Positions 16,712 to 25,752 of a DNA stretch of 64,000 nucleotides are shown in pieces. This DNA comes from Apibacter raozihei (GTDB lineage: Bacteria; Bacteroidota; Bacteroidia; Flavobacteriales; Weeksellaceae), in NCBI RefSeq assembly GCF_004014855.1, contig NZ_CP034930.1, forward strand, positions 1,488,001 through 1,552,000. Direction: 5' to 3'. A program made the translations under genes and the position numbers. Positions within the stretch are counted from its first letter, which is position 1; each line of letters starts with the position of its first letter. The notes under the pieces are model-generated. The model saw only the letters and a list, made by a program, of their open reading frames with translations. It searched no databases and had not been told where the DNA came from.

Positions 16712-17947
16712 TCAGAATTTATGTGTAATATTCCCCTGAAATATTCTGTATTTCAAGGGATTTCTACCTAATTCATAAAAGATTTCCACCGGATTTTTAA
16801 CGTTCCAGATACAAAAATCAGCCATATATCCTTTTTTTATTTGTCCGTGAGTATTTTCTCTTTTCAAAGCTTTTGCAGCATTCTTGGTTACCCCTAAAAG
16901 AGCTTCTTTAGGTGTTAATCCGAATTGTACACAGGCAGCATTCATTGCCAGCCGAAGCGAAGCGAAGGGACTCGTTCCAGGATTAAGATCGGTAGAAACG
17001 GCAATTGGGATTTTATATTTCCTAAGTAAATCAATGGGAGGCTTCTGTTTTTCCCTGAGAAAATAATAGGCTAAAGGTAATACTGTTGCTACAGTTCTGG
17101 ATCTGCTTAATTTTTTAATATTTTCTTCATCCAGATATTCAATGTGGTCTACTGACAGACCGTTAAATTCAGCAACCAATCCGCTACCGCCTAAATTAGA
17201 GAGTTGATCCACATGTCCTTTTACCGGAATATCCATAGTGGTTGCACATTCAAAAAGCTTTTTCGTTTGAGCATAAGTAAAGCCAACATTTTCACAAAAT
17301 ACATCCACAGCTTCAAATAATCCTTCTTTCCATAAAGTAGGAAGTATTACAGAGCAGATAAGTTCCATATACTCGTCAGATTTATCCTTATATTCAGGAG
17401 GAACTGTATGAGCGGAAAGCAGTGTATTTACTATTTCAACCGGATGATTCAAACCTAATTTTTTTGATACTTTCAATTGCTTACGCTCATTGATTAGATC
17501 CAGTCCATAACCTGATTTAGACTCAAGTGTGGTAACTCCTTCCAGAATCAAAGCATTTAATCTTTCTTCAGCTAGTTTATACAAAGTGTTTTCATCTGAG
17601 ATTCGGGTAGCTTTAACCGTAGAGTTAATACCTCCTCCTTTTTGTGCAATTTCAACGTAAGGAACTCCATTTAATCTCATTTCCCATTCCTTTGCTCTGT
17701 CACCTCCAAAAACCAGATGAGTATGACAATCAATAAAACCCGGAATCAATAATCCGTTTTCAGCATCTATTTTATTTATATATTCAGGATAATCAACCTG
17801 GCCTTCTTCAACTAAAGCCTCTATTTTGTTATCCCTAACAATTAAATCAAAATTTTGAAGTATATTATATTCTGTTTCAACAGAATCATCAAGAGTAACA
17901 ATTCTGGCATTTTGCCAAACTATATCCCCTTTTTTTATTTTAAACAT
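16712..17947 (-). CDS. hutI: imidazolonepropionase HutI
   Basis: The 411-residue amidohydrolase has the metal-binding DCHTHLVFGGDRAKE, the substrate-loop GGGINSTVKATR, HVDQLSNLGG, and the late STDLNPGTSP motif. It opens the imidazolone ring to give N-formimidoyl-glutamate. The gene is 4 bp from hutG. An intrinsic terminator-like hairpin separates it from hutU upstream, so hutIGH expression may be set apart from hutU. Confidence 0.96.
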   Translation of the reverse strand: MFKIKKGDIVWQNARIVTLDDSVETEYNILQNFDLIVRDNKIEALVEEGQVDYPEYINKIDAENGLLIPGFIDCHTHLVFGGDRAKEWEMRLNGVPYVEIAQKGGGINSTVKATRISDENTLYKLAEERLNALILEGVTTLESKSGYGLDLINERKQLKVSKKLGLNHPVEIVNTLLSAHTVPPEYKDKSDEYMELICSVILPTLWKEGLFEAVDVFCENVGFTYAQTKKLFECATTMDIPVKGHVDQLSNLGGSGLVAEFNGLSVDHIEYLDEENIKKLSRSRTVATVLPLAYYFLREKQKPPIDLLRKYKIPIAVSTDLNPGTSPFASLRLAMNAACVQFGLTPKEALLGVTKNAAKALKRENTHGQIKKGYMADFCIWNVKNPVEIFYELGRNPLKYRIFQGNITHKF

Positions 17948-17975
17948 AATAGATATTTATGGTGGGTTGAACTTT

Positions 17976-18015
17976 AAAAAAATCACATGGAATATTTATA
18001 AATGTTCCATGTGAT
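17976..18015 (-). terminator. intra-operon terminator-like hairpin between hutU and hutI
   Basis: On the minus strand, ATCACATGGAA (18015-18005) pairs with TTCCATGTGAT (17992-17982) over 11 perfect bp, followed by a T run (17982-17976). Transcription runs hutU to hutI through it. Confidence 0.65.
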
Positions 18016-18038
18016 AAAATAAAATTTACTCAATTAAT

Positions 18039-19706
18039 TTAACTTATCATAGGAAGGTCAAGTCCGTTTTCTTTAGCACAATCAATGGCAATTTCATATC
18101 CGGCATCTGCATGACGCATAACTCCGGTGGCCGGATCATTAAATAACACTCTGGCTAGCCTTCGATCCGCATCTTCACTACCATCGCATAAAATAACGAC
18201 TCCCGAATGCTGGGAGAAACCAATACCAACACCTCCGCCATGGTGAATACTTACCCAGGTAGCTCCTCCTGCAGTATTCAAAAGGGCATTAAGCAAAGGC
18301 CAGTCAGATACAGCATCAGAACCGTCTTTCATAGCCTCGGTTTCCCGATTAGGGCTAGCTACGGATCCGGAGTCCAGATGATCTCTTCCAATTACAATAG
18401 GCGCTTTCAGTTCTCCGTTTCTTACCATTTCATTGAAAGCAAGGCCCAGACGCTTTCTGTTTTTTAGTCCTACCCAACAGATTCGGGCCGGAAGCCCTTG
18501 AAATTCAATTCTGTCTTTTGCCATATCCAGCCAATTATGTAAGTGAGGATCATCTGGAATCAGCTCTTTGACTTTTTGATCTGTTTTATAGATATCTTCC
18601 GGATCACCGGAAAGGGCAACCCATCGGAATGGACCTATACCTTCACAAAATAGAGGCCTTATGTAAGCAGGAACAAAGCCTGGGAAATTAAAAGCATTTT
18701 GAACTCCTTCTTCCCATGCCATTTGTCGTATGTTGTTGCCATAATCTAAAGCTATCGATCCCTTTTCTTGTAAATTCAATATAGCTTTTACCTGTTTGGC
18801 CATACTTTTACGTGAAGCAGACTCCACCTCTTTCGGGCTGGTTTCCCTTTTTTCTTTCCACTGTTCCATGGTCCAGCCGGAAGGCAAATATCCGTTGATA
18901 GGATCGTGAGCACTGGTTTGATCAGTAACTACGTCTGGAACAATATTTTTTTGAGCCAGCTCTTCAAAAATATCAGCTGCATTTCCTAAAAGTCCTACAG
19001 AAACAGCTTTGCCTTGTCCATGAGACTCTTCAATCATAGAAAGTGCTTCTTCCAGATTCTTTGCTTTTTTATCTACATAGCGGGTTTTCAGACGGAAATC
19101 AATACGGGATTCGTCGCATTCAATCGCTAACATACTAAAGCCTGCCATAGTTGCTGCCAGTGGCTGAGCTCCTCCCATACCACCCAAACCGGCGGTAAGA
19201 ATCCATTTTCCTTGTGATTTTCCATTAAAATGTTTCTTAGCAACAGCACAAAACGTCTCATATGTACCTTGCACAATTCCCTGAGAACCAATATAAATCC
19301 ACGAACCTGCAGTCATCTGTCCATACATCATAAGCCCTAATTTATCCAGCTCATGAAACTTATCCCAGGTTGCCCAGTTAGGAACAATATTAGAATTAGC
19401 TATAAGCACTCTGGGAGCATCTTTATGAGTAGGAAATACTCCTACGGGCTTTCCCGACTGAACTAACAAGGTATGTTCATCATCTAAACGTTTAAGAACT
19501 TCAAGTATTTTGTCAAAGCATTCCCAGGTTCTTGCAGCCCGGCCGATTCCGCCATACACAACCAGGCTTTCCGGATGTTCGGCTACTTCTGCATCCAGAT
19601 TGTTCTGAATCATTCTGTAAACAGCTTCTGTCTGCCAGCTTTTGCAAGTTAACTGATTTCCCCTTGGGGATTGGATACTACGACTTTTGTCAATTCTATG
19701 TGGCAT
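18039..19706 (-). CDS. hutU: urocanate hydratase HutU
   Basis: The 555-residue protein has normal length and clear family blocks: [37 protein letters not shown], the NAD-binding [14 protein letters not shown], and [17 protein letters not shown] near the end. It converts urocanate to imidazolonepropionate using NAD+ as an electrophile. It is the first gene of the hut unit and divergent from the permease across a 265-bp AT-rich region. There, TATATTTA (19805-19798, minus strand) is a near match to a -7 box. Confidence 0.97.
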   Translation of the reverse strand: MPHRIDKSRSIQSPRGNQLTCKSWQTEAVYRMIQNNLDAEVAEHPESLVVYGGIGRAARTWECFDKILEVLKRLDDEHTLLVQSGKPVGVFPTHKDAPRVLIANSNIVPNWATWDKFHELDKLGLMMYGQMTAGSWIYIGSQGIVQGTYETFCAVAKKHFNGKSQGKWILTAGLGGMGGAQPLAATMAGFSMLAIECDESRIDFRLKTRYVDKKAKNLEEALSMIEESHGQGKAVSVGLLGNAADIFEELAQKNIVPDVVTDQTSAHDPINGYLPSGWTMEQWKEKRETSPKEVESASRKSMAKQVKAILNLQEKGSIALDYGNNIRQMAWEEGVQNAFNFPGFVPAYIRPLFCEGIGPFRWVALSGDPEDIYKTDQKVKELIPDDPHLHNWLDMAKDRIEFQGLPARICWVGLKNRKRLGLAFNEMVRNGELKAPIVIGRDHLDSGSVASPNRETEAMKDGSDAVSDWPLLNALLNTAGGATWVSIHHGGGVGIGFSQHSGVVILCDGSEDADRRLARVLFNDPATGVMRHADAGYEIAIDCAKENGLDLPMIS

Positions 19707-19971
19707 AGTTTTTAAAATTTATAAATTGTACTAATTATGTATTGGATTTAAGGATGTATTTTTCCAGATAGGCCATCCTTAGTGTTTTTGATTGGGGTAA
19801 ATATAGAAAATTTAATTACTGAAAATCATTGATTTTTTATGATAAGATAAGATATTTGAATAAAATTAATTTATATAAATAAAATAATTTATTGTTCAAT
19901 TTATGTTAATTATTTCTATTTTTAACTTTTTATATTAGCCCGCAAATCAAAAACTAAAACCCAAAAAAATT

Positions 19972-21375
19972 ATGGAAGAACAAGAGCTGAAAAAGAAATT
20001 AACTTCAAGGCACATATTTTTTATAGCGTTGGGATCTGCTATAGGTACCGGTTTGTTTTATGGGGCTGCAGAAGGTATTAAACTGGCAGGCCCGTCGGTG
20101 TTACTGGCTTATTTTATCGGAGGAATTGTCATATTTATGGTAATGCGGGCACTCGGAGAAATGGTTTTATATAAACCTATTTCCGATTCTTTTGCTGGAT
20201 ATGCATCCAATTATCTTAGTCCTGTTTTCGGTTTTATTACGGGATGGATGTATGTCATTGAAATGATATTGGTTTGTTTAGCAGACGTTACGGCCTTTTC
20301 AATTTATATGAAATTCTGGTATCCCGGTGTTTCGCCCTGGATTTGGTCTTTAGGAATTACTTTGATAATTGGTGCTATAAACCTGTTTTCAGTTAAAATT
20401 TTTGCAGAAGTTGAGTTTTTTCTCACACTACTCAAGATTATAGCGATTTTTTTAATGATCGCCGGAGGTTGTGTTTTGTTGTTTGGAAATTTTGAAGGAT
20501 TTGAAAGTTCTAATATAAACAATTTGTGGATCAACGGTGGATTTATGCCTAATGGCATTTCAGGATTCATTTCGAGCTTTGCTATTGTTATGTTTGCCTT
20601 CGGAGGCATAGAAATCATTGGTTTAGCGGCAGGTGAAACCAAAAATCCGGATAAAGATATTCCAAGAGCTATAAACTCGGTTCCTTTTCGTATTTTGTTT
20701 TTCTATGTTTTGGTGTTGGGCGTAATTTTGTGTTTATTTCCCTGGAACAGGATAGGTACTGAAGGAAGTCCGTTTGTAGTTATCTTTGAAAATCTGCATA
20801 TAGAATTTGCTGCACATGTACTCAATGTAGTGGTTATCGTAGCAGCAATTTCAGCAATTAACAGTGATGTATATGGAGCTGTACGTATGATGTATGGTCT
20901 GGCAAAACAAAAACAAGCCCCAAGCATCCTTACCAAGCTTACTTCTCATTCTGTTCCTATTGCAGGAATATCTGCAATGATAGCCTTTTTACTTATCGGA
21001 GTTGTATTAAATTATTTTTATCACGATATATTATTTTTCATGATAGCTGCTATAGCAACCTTTGTAACCATTTGGGTATGGTTAATAATTTTATTTGCCG
21101 AATTTTTCATGAGAAAGAAAATGACTCTAGAAGAAAAACAAAAATTAAAATTCAGGATGCCTTTCTGGCCTGTAACTCCCATATTAACCATACTTTTTAT
21201 GTTTTTTGTTATTGGAGTATTAGGTTATTTCGAAGAAACAAGAATTTCTCTTCTGATAGGTATATTGTTGGTTGTAGTTTTGTTTATCAGTTATTGGCTG
21301 ATGAATAAAAAAAAACAATTATTAGCAGTTAAAAAAGATGAAGAGGAGGTGGTATATCTTCATGGGAATGATTAA
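19972..21375 (+). CDS. APC-family amino acid permease, possibly for histidine
   Basis: The 467-residue protein has twelve predicted membrane helices and APC hallmarks: an early GSAIGTGLFYGAAEGIKLAGP, then the FAFGGIEIIGLAAGETKNPDKDIPRAI block. This is the amino acid:cation symporter type that includes ProY, GabP and HutT. It is divergent from hutU, so histidine uptake is the natural guess, but specificity cannot be read from the sequence. A TATATTAG near-match to the -7 consensus lies about 35 bp upstream. Confidence 0.88.
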   Translation: MEEQELKKKLTSRHIFFIALGSAIGTGLFYGAAEGIKLAGPSVLLAYFIGGIVIFMVMRALGEMVLYKPISDSFAGYASNYLSPVFGFITGWMYVIEMILVCLADVTAFSIYMKFWYPGVSPWIWSLGITLIIGAINLFSVKIFAEVEFFLTLLKIIAIFLMIAGGCVLLFGNFEGFESSNINNLWINGGFMPNGISGFISSFAIVMFAFGGIEIIGLAAGETKNPDKDIPRAINSVPFRILFFYVLVLGVILCLFPWNRIGTEGSPFVVIFENLHIEFAAHVLNVVVIVAAISAINSDVYGAVRMMYGLAKQKQAPSILTKLTSHSVPIAGISAMIAFLLIGVVLNYFYHDILFFMIAAIATFVTIWVWLIILFAEFFMRKKMTLEEKQKLKFRMPFWPVTPILTILFMFFVIGVLGYFEETRISLLIGILLVVVLFISYWLMNKKKQLLAVKKDEEEVVYLHGND

Positions 21376-21441
21376 TGTATTGTTATTCAGTGAACTAGTT
21401 TTTATGGGAACAATTTTTTTAAAAAAAAATAAGAAAAAAAG

Positions 21442-21471
21442 TTGGTGGTATTGAAAAATAAAATAAATTTG
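21442..21471 (+). promoter_or_regulatory. promoter of the cysteine leader and cys operon
   Basis: TTG at 21442-21444 and TAAATTTG at 21464-21471 are spaced by 19 bp, a full match to the Bacteroidota -33/-7 pattern. Transcription would start near 21476, about 16 bases before leader peptide 1. Confidence 0.65.
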
Positions 21472-21491
21472 TAATTGTAAAAGATTTAAAA

Positions 21492-21575
21492 ATGACAAAT
21501 CAGGTTTTATGTTTAACAATGTGTACTTGCTGCTCAGTAAATGAGGAGGATTATCACTATTGTTTAATGTCATAA
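21492..21575 (+). CDS. cysteine-rich leader peptide 1
   Basis: This 27-codon ORF (MTNQVLCLTMCTCCSVNEED, then YHYCLMS) has five Cys codons at positions 7, 11, 13, 14 and 24. It begins 16 bases after the predicted transcription start and ends 18 bp before an intrinsic terminator. TGAGGAG within it (21542-21548) is complementary to CTCCTCA in the 5' arm of that terminator (21597-21603), giving a possible antiterminator. Position, Cys density and a downstream cysteine operon support a ribosome-mediated attenuator that senses charged tRNA-Cys. The peptide itself need not be functional. Confidence 0.72.
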   Translation: MTNQVLCLTMCTCCSVNEEDYHYCLMS

Positions 21576-21593
21576 AACATTTATAATATATAA

Positions 21594-21627
21594 AAACTCC
21601 TCAGATTCCATTTGAGGAGTTTTTTTT
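21594..21627 (+). terminator. attenuator terminator 1
   Basis: AAACTCCTCA (21594-21603) pairs with TGAGGAGTTT (21613-21622) around a 9-base loop and is followed by Ts to 21627. Its 5' arm can instead pair with 21542-21548 inside leader 1. Confidence 0.85.
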
Positions 21628-21665
21628 ATCAAAAATTTAATATTTACAAAACCTATTGGATTAGT

Positions 21666-21779
21666 ATGAATTTAACAAACGAAATATCAGTTAATAAGCC
21701 TTTATTTACACAGAGAATAATGAGCAATTGTTGTTGTAAAAGAAATTTTACAGGAGGCTATCCAGGGTATGCGTATTAA
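21666..21779 (+). CDS. cysteine-rich leader peptide 2
   Basis: This 37-codon ORF (MNLTNEISVNKPLFTQRI, then MSNCCCKRNFTGGYPGYAY) has three consecutive Cys codons TGT-TGT-TGT at 21729-21737. An internal ATG at 21720 would give a 19-residue form. AGGAGGCT (21752-21759) is complementary to AGCCTCTT (21819-21826, one G-U pair) in the 5' arm of the next terminator. It lies about 15 bases beyond the Cys codons, so it should be exposed when a ribosome stalls there. This repeats the design of leader 1 in series. Confidence 0.72.
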   Translation: MNLTNEISVNKPLFTQRIMSNCCCKRNFTGGYPGYAY

Positions 21780-21817
21780 AGATTCAGATAAAATAAAATA
21801 GTGTACATTAATATATA

Positions 21818-21848
21818 AAGCCTCTTAGTCTAAGTGGCTTTTTTTATT
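21818..21848 (+). terminator. attenuator terminator 2
   Basis: AAGCC and CTTA pair with TAAG and GGCTT across a single T-T mismatch, followed by a T run up to the cysH start region. Its 5' arm overlaps the predicted antiterminator pairing with leader 2. Confidence 0.75.
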
Positions 21849-21872
21849 TTTAAGAAACCATATATCATGATA

Positions 21873-22568
21873 ATGAAACAGGAAATAATAAATGTCTTGA
21901 AACAAGATAAAAATCTGGAAGAAAATTTAAAATTTTTAAGTGAATATACTGAGGGACAAATTGTATTCTCTACAAGTTTCAGTAAAGAAGATCAATTAAT
22001 TACCGATGCCATATTCACTCAGGATTTTAATAATATTGAAATTTTCACTCTGGATACCGGTAGATTTTTTCAGGAAACGTATTCGGTTTGGAGTAAAACA
22101 CTATTAAAATACAGGAAAAATATTAAGACTTTCTATCCAAATACCCTTCAAATAGAAGAATTTGTCAATAATAACGGAATAAATCCTTTTTATGAAAGTA
22201 TTGAGCTTAGAAAGCAGTGCTGTCACATCAGAAAGGTAGAGCCTTTACAACGAGCACTTAAAAATGCAAAAATATGGATCACCGGATTACGAGCCGAACA
22301 TTCCGCAAACAGAAACAACCTGGATATTGTCCAGTGGGATGACCACTATCAATTATATAAGTATAATCCACTGCTTCATTGGACCACAGATGAAGTAGAT
22401 CAATATATAAAAAATAAAAACATACCCTATAATCTTTTACACGATAAAGGGTTTATCAGTATCGGTTGCGCTCCCTGTACAAGAGCAGTAGCTGAAGGTG
22501 AAGACTTTCGCGCAGGAAGATGGTGGTGGGAGGATGCCTCTAAAAAAGAATGCGGATTGCATAGCTAA
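21873..22568 (+). CDS. cysH: assimilatory adenylyl-sulfate (APS) reductase CysH
   Basis: The start at 21873 (MKQEIINVLKQDKNLEE) or 21867 is likely, because the ATG at 21834 lies inside terminator 2. The product is about 231 residues. It has an early TSFSKEDQLI pyrophosphatase-like loop, an RKQCCHIRKVEPL pair of cysteines, IGCAPCTRAV, and the C-terminal catalytic KKECGLH. The CC plus CxxC set binds a [4Fe-4S] cluster and marks the plant/Bacillus-type enzyme, which reduces APS rather than PAPS. That fits the absence of an APS kinase here. First structural gene of the operon. Confidence 0.95.
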   Translation: MKQEIINVLKQDKNLEENLKFLSEYTEGQIVFSTSFSKEDQLITDAIFTQDFNNIEIFTLDTGRFFQETYSVWSKTLLKYRKNIKTFYPNTLQIEEFVNNNGINPFYESIELRKQCCHIRKVEPLQRALKNAKIWITGLRAEHSANRNNLDIVQWDDHYQLYKYNPLLHWTTDEVDQYIKNKNIPYNLLHDKGFISIGCAPCTRAVAEGEDFRAGRWWWEDASKKECGLHS

Positions 22569-22597
22569 ACATACTCTAAAAAAAATAAAATATAAGC

Positions 22598-23503
22598 ATG
22601 AACAGATCAAAAAATTACCTTAATCAGCTGGAAGACGAAGCCATTTATATACTTCGTGAAACAGCCGCCCAGTTTGAAAAGCCGGCGCTCCTGTTTTCCG
22701 GAGGAAAAGACTCCATTGTTTTAGTACATCTGGCCCTGAAAGCTTTTCGTCCCGGAAAATTTCCTTTTCCACTGGTACATATAGATACCGGTCATAATTT
22801 TCCGGAAGCTATTGAATTCAGAGACTATCTGGTAAACAAAATAGGAGAAAAACTCATTGTGGGGTCAGTCGAAGAAAGTATAAAGAAATATAACCTGAAA
22901 GAAACCCAGGGTAGATTTCCCTCCCGAAATTCTTTGCAGACTTATACGCTACTTGATACAATACAGGAAAATGAATTTGATACCTGTATAGGAGGTGCCC
23001 GAAGAGATGAGGAAAAAGCACGTGCAAAAGAAAGAATATTTTCGGTTCGCGATGACTTTGGACAATGGGATCCTAAATTACAAAGGCCGGAGCTTTGGGA
23101 TATATTAAACGGTAAAATTCAAAAAGGACACAATGTTAGGGTTTTTCCAATCAGCAACTGGACAGAGTTAGATGTATGGAATTATATACTGCAGAATGAG
23201 ATAGAATTACCGGGACTTTACTTTTCTCATGATAGAGAATGTATCGTACATCAGGATAAACTGGTTGCTACCTCTAAATTTATCCAGCCTTTACCAGAAG
23301 ATACAGTAACGGTGGAAAAAGTGAGGTATCGTACAGTGGGAGATATGACTTGTACAGCGGCAGTTCCCTCAACCGCCTCCACGGTTCAGGAAATTATAGA
23401 TGAGATTATTGTCACAAGAATTAGTGAAAGAGGGCAGACCCGACTGGATGATCAGCTTTCTGAAGCAGCTATGGAGGACAGGAAAAAACAAGGGTATTTT
23501 TAA
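22598..23503 (+). CDS. cysD: sulfate adenylyltransferase subunit 2 CysD
   Basis: The 301-residue ATP pyrophosphatase has a P-loop LFSGGKDSIVLVHLALKAF, then VHIDTGHNFPEAIEFRD and CIGGARRDEEKARAKER. It forms APS from sulfate and ATP together with CysN, encoded 38 bp downstream. The length matches E. coli CysD. Confidence 0.97.
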   Translation: MNRSKNYLNQLEDEAIYILRETAAQFEKPALLFSGGKDSIVLVHLALKAFRPGKFPFPLVHIDTGHNFPEAIEFRDYLVNKIGEKLIVGSVEESIKKYNLKETQGRFPSRNSLQTYTLLDTIQENEFDTCIGGARRDEEKARAKERIFSVRDDFGQWDPKLQRPELWDILNGKIQKGHNVRVFPISNWTELDVWNYILQNEIELPGLYFSHDRECIVHQDKLVATSKFIQPLPEDTVTVEKVRYRTVGDMTCTAAVPSTASTVQEIIDEIIVTRISERGQTRLDDQLSEAAMEDRKKQGYF

Positions 23504-23541
23504 CACATTCAATTCATCTAAGCAGATTTAAAAAGTAAAAA

Positions 23542-24774
23542 ATGAACACACTTAAATTCATAACCGCAGGAAATGTAGACGATGGGAAGAGTACCCTCAT
23601 AGGGAGGTTACTTTACGATTCAGACAGTATACACACCGATCAGCTCGGGGTTCTTCAAAAACAAACAAAACAAGAAGGAGTAGACATCGATCTGTCTTTA
23701 ATTACCGATGGGCTTCGCGCCGAAAGAGAACAAGGAATTACCATAGACGTTGCGTACAAATATTTTTCAACAGGCAAACGTAAGTTTATCATTGCCGATG
23801 CGCCTGGGCACGAACAATATACCCGTAATATGATAACGGGAGCCTCAAATTCAGACCTAATTATTATTTTGGTTGATGCACGTAAAGGAGTGACCGTACA
23901 AACAAAAAGACATGCCAGTGTAGGGTCTCTGATGGGTATTAAAAAAGCAATTATTGCGGTTAACAAAATAGACTTGGAAGATTATTCAGAGGAAGTTTTT
24001 ACTAAAATAAAATCGGATTTTGAAAAAATTAAAGGAAATCTGGGGTACGATGAAATCGCCTATATTCCTATCAGTGCATTAAATGGAGACAACATTGTCA
24101 CTAAATCGGAAAGAACTCCTTGGTTTGAGGGGGATGCCTTACTAACCACACTGGAACATATTGAAACACCTGCCAGAGATCTTCAGGCTTCCCGTTTTCA
24201 GGTACAGTGGGTGATACGTCCCAAAGATGAAGAGCATCACGATTACAGAGGATATGCCGGACAAGTGCTGAGCGGGAATTACAAGGTAGGAGATAAGGTG
24301 AAAGTTTTGCCTTCAGGTATAGAAACCTCCATTGAGAAAATTGAACGGCATCAAAAGGAAACGGAAGAAGCCAGAGCCGGAGAAAATGTGGTGATTCATC
24401 TAGCTAACGACATTGACATCAGCAGAGGAGATACTCTGGTAAAAACTACGGAACTTCCCCATTCTTCCAATGAACTAAAAAGCTGGATATGCTGGTTGGA
24501 TACTACACCTCTTCAAACCGGAAAAACCTATATTCTTCAGCATCGGTTTAAAACTGCAAGAGTTAAAATTCAGTCAATCGATCAAAAATGGGATATCAAT
24601 CAATGGGAGTTTAATCAGACAAACGAAATTAAGTTAAACGATATCGGTCAGATCTCCCTGCGTTCCAATCAGCCGATTTTTTACGATTCTTTTGAAGATA
24701 ATCCTAAAAACGGGAATGCCATTTTAATTGATGAAACCACATATAATACAGTAGGAGCCTTAATGTTCCTTTAA
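23542..24774 (+). CDS. cysN: sulfate adenylyltransferase subunit 1 (GTPase) CysN
   Basis: The 410-residue EF-Tu-like GTPase has G1 [15 protein letters not shown], a [13 protein letters not shown] switch, G3 [17 protein letters not shown] and G4 [11 protein letters not shown], followed by beta-barrel domains. GTP hydrolysis drives APS synthesis by CysD. It ends without an APS kinase (CysC) extension and is shorter than the E. coli protein, consistent with direct APS reduction. Confidence 0.96.
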   Translation: MNTLKFITAGNVDDGKSTLIGRLLYDSDSIHTDQLGVLQKQTKQEGVDIDLSLITDGLRAEREQGITIDVAYKYFSTGKRKFIIADAPGHEQYTRNMITGASNSDLIIILVDARKGVTVQTKRHASVGSLMGIKKAIIAVNKIDLEDYSEEVFTKIKSDFEKIKGNLGYDEIAYIPISALNGDNIVTKSERTPWFEGDALLTTLEHIETPARDLQASRFQVQWVIRPKDEEHHDYRGYAGQVLSGNYKVGDKVKVLPSGIETSIEKIERHQKETEEARAGENVVIHLANDIDISRGDTLVKTTELPHSSNELKSWICWLDTTPLQTGKTYILQHRFKTARVKIQSIDQKWDINQWEFNQTNEIKLNDIGQISLRSNQPIFYDSFEDNPKNGNAILIDETTYNTVGALMFL

Positions 24775-24818
24775 AAAATAAAAGTAGAAATAAAAAACCA
24801 ATTTATAAAAAACATAAA

Positions 24819-25730
24819 ATGAAAGCAAAAAACATATTAGAAACCATAGGAAAAACACCGGTTGTAAAACTTGAAAATTTATTCGGAAAATCAAAAAACG
24901 TCTGGATTAAACTCGAAAGAAATAACCCCGGAAACAGTATAAAAGATCGTATTGCACTGGCAATGATAGAAGATGCTGAAAATAAAGGACTCTTAAAGCC
25001 TGACAGTGTTATTGTGGAACCAACTTCGGGAAATACAGGAATCGGTCTGGCATTGGTAGGAGCAGTAAAAGGCTATCGGGTGATTTTGGTTATGCCTGAA
25101 TCTATGAGTATAGAGAGAAGAAAACTTATGGAAATCTACGGTGCGGAATTCGAATTGACACCCCGTGAAAAAGGAATGAAAGGAGCTATTGAAAAAGCAG
25201 CGGAATTAGTAAAAGAAATTCCGAATGCATGGTCTCCGCAACAATTCAATAATCAGGCAAACGTAGAAGTACACGAAAAAACGACTGCTCAGGAAATAAT
25301 CAACGATTTTCCGGAAGGAGTAGATTACCTGATTACCGGAGTAGGTACCGGAGGACATATCACCGGAGTGGCTAAAGTATTGAAAAATAAGTTTCCCAAT
25401 GTGAAGATTATTGCCGTAGAACCTGAATTATCACCGGTTTTAAGCGGAGGTCAGCCGGGACCACACCCGTTACAGGGTTTAGGAGCCGGGTTTATACCGG
25501 AAATTGTGCAGAAAGATTTAATTGACGAAGTAATACAGGTAGGAAAAGACGAAGCTTTTAGCTATGCCCGTGACATTGCCCGTAAAGAAGGAATTTTAGT
25601 AGGAATTTCCACCGGAGCCTCCCTGGCGGCTGTTGCTAAAAAAATATCACAATTACCGGACGAAGCCACTATTGTGACCTTTAATTATGATACCGGAGAA
25701 AGATATCTTTCTGTAGATGGATTGTTTTAA
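24819..25730 (+). CDS. cysK: cysteine synthase (O-acetylserine sulfhydrylase)
   Basis: The 303-residue PLP enzyme begins [20 protein letters not shown]. It has PLP lysine in [19 protein letters not shown], the substrate loop [13 protein letters not shown], the phosphate-binding [16 protein letters not shown], and a late [10 protein letters not shown]. It joins sulfide to O-acetylserine to make cysteine, the operon's end product. No cysE is in the window. Confidence 0.96.
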   Translation: MKAKNILETIGKTPVVKLENLFGKSKNVWIKLERNNPGNSIKDRIALAMIEDAENKGLLKPDSVIVEPTSGNTGIGLALVGAVKGYRVILVMPESMSIERRKLMEIYGAEFELTPREKGMKGAIEKAAELVKEIPNAWSPQQFNNQANVEVHEKTTAQEIINDFPEGVDYLITGVGTGGHITGVAKVLKNKFPNVKIIAVEPELSPVLSGGQPGPHPLQGLGAGFIPEIVQKDLIDEVIQVGKDEAFSYARDIARKEGILVGISTGASLAAVAKKISQLPDEATIVTFNYDTGERYLSVDGLF

Positions 25731-25752
25731 TAGTAAAAACCGAAGAAAACCT

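Noticed and set aside
21376-21872. SAM-type riboswitch ahead of the sulfur operon
   Set aside because: I see no SAM aptamer core; Cys-codon ORFs with paired terminators explain the region better.
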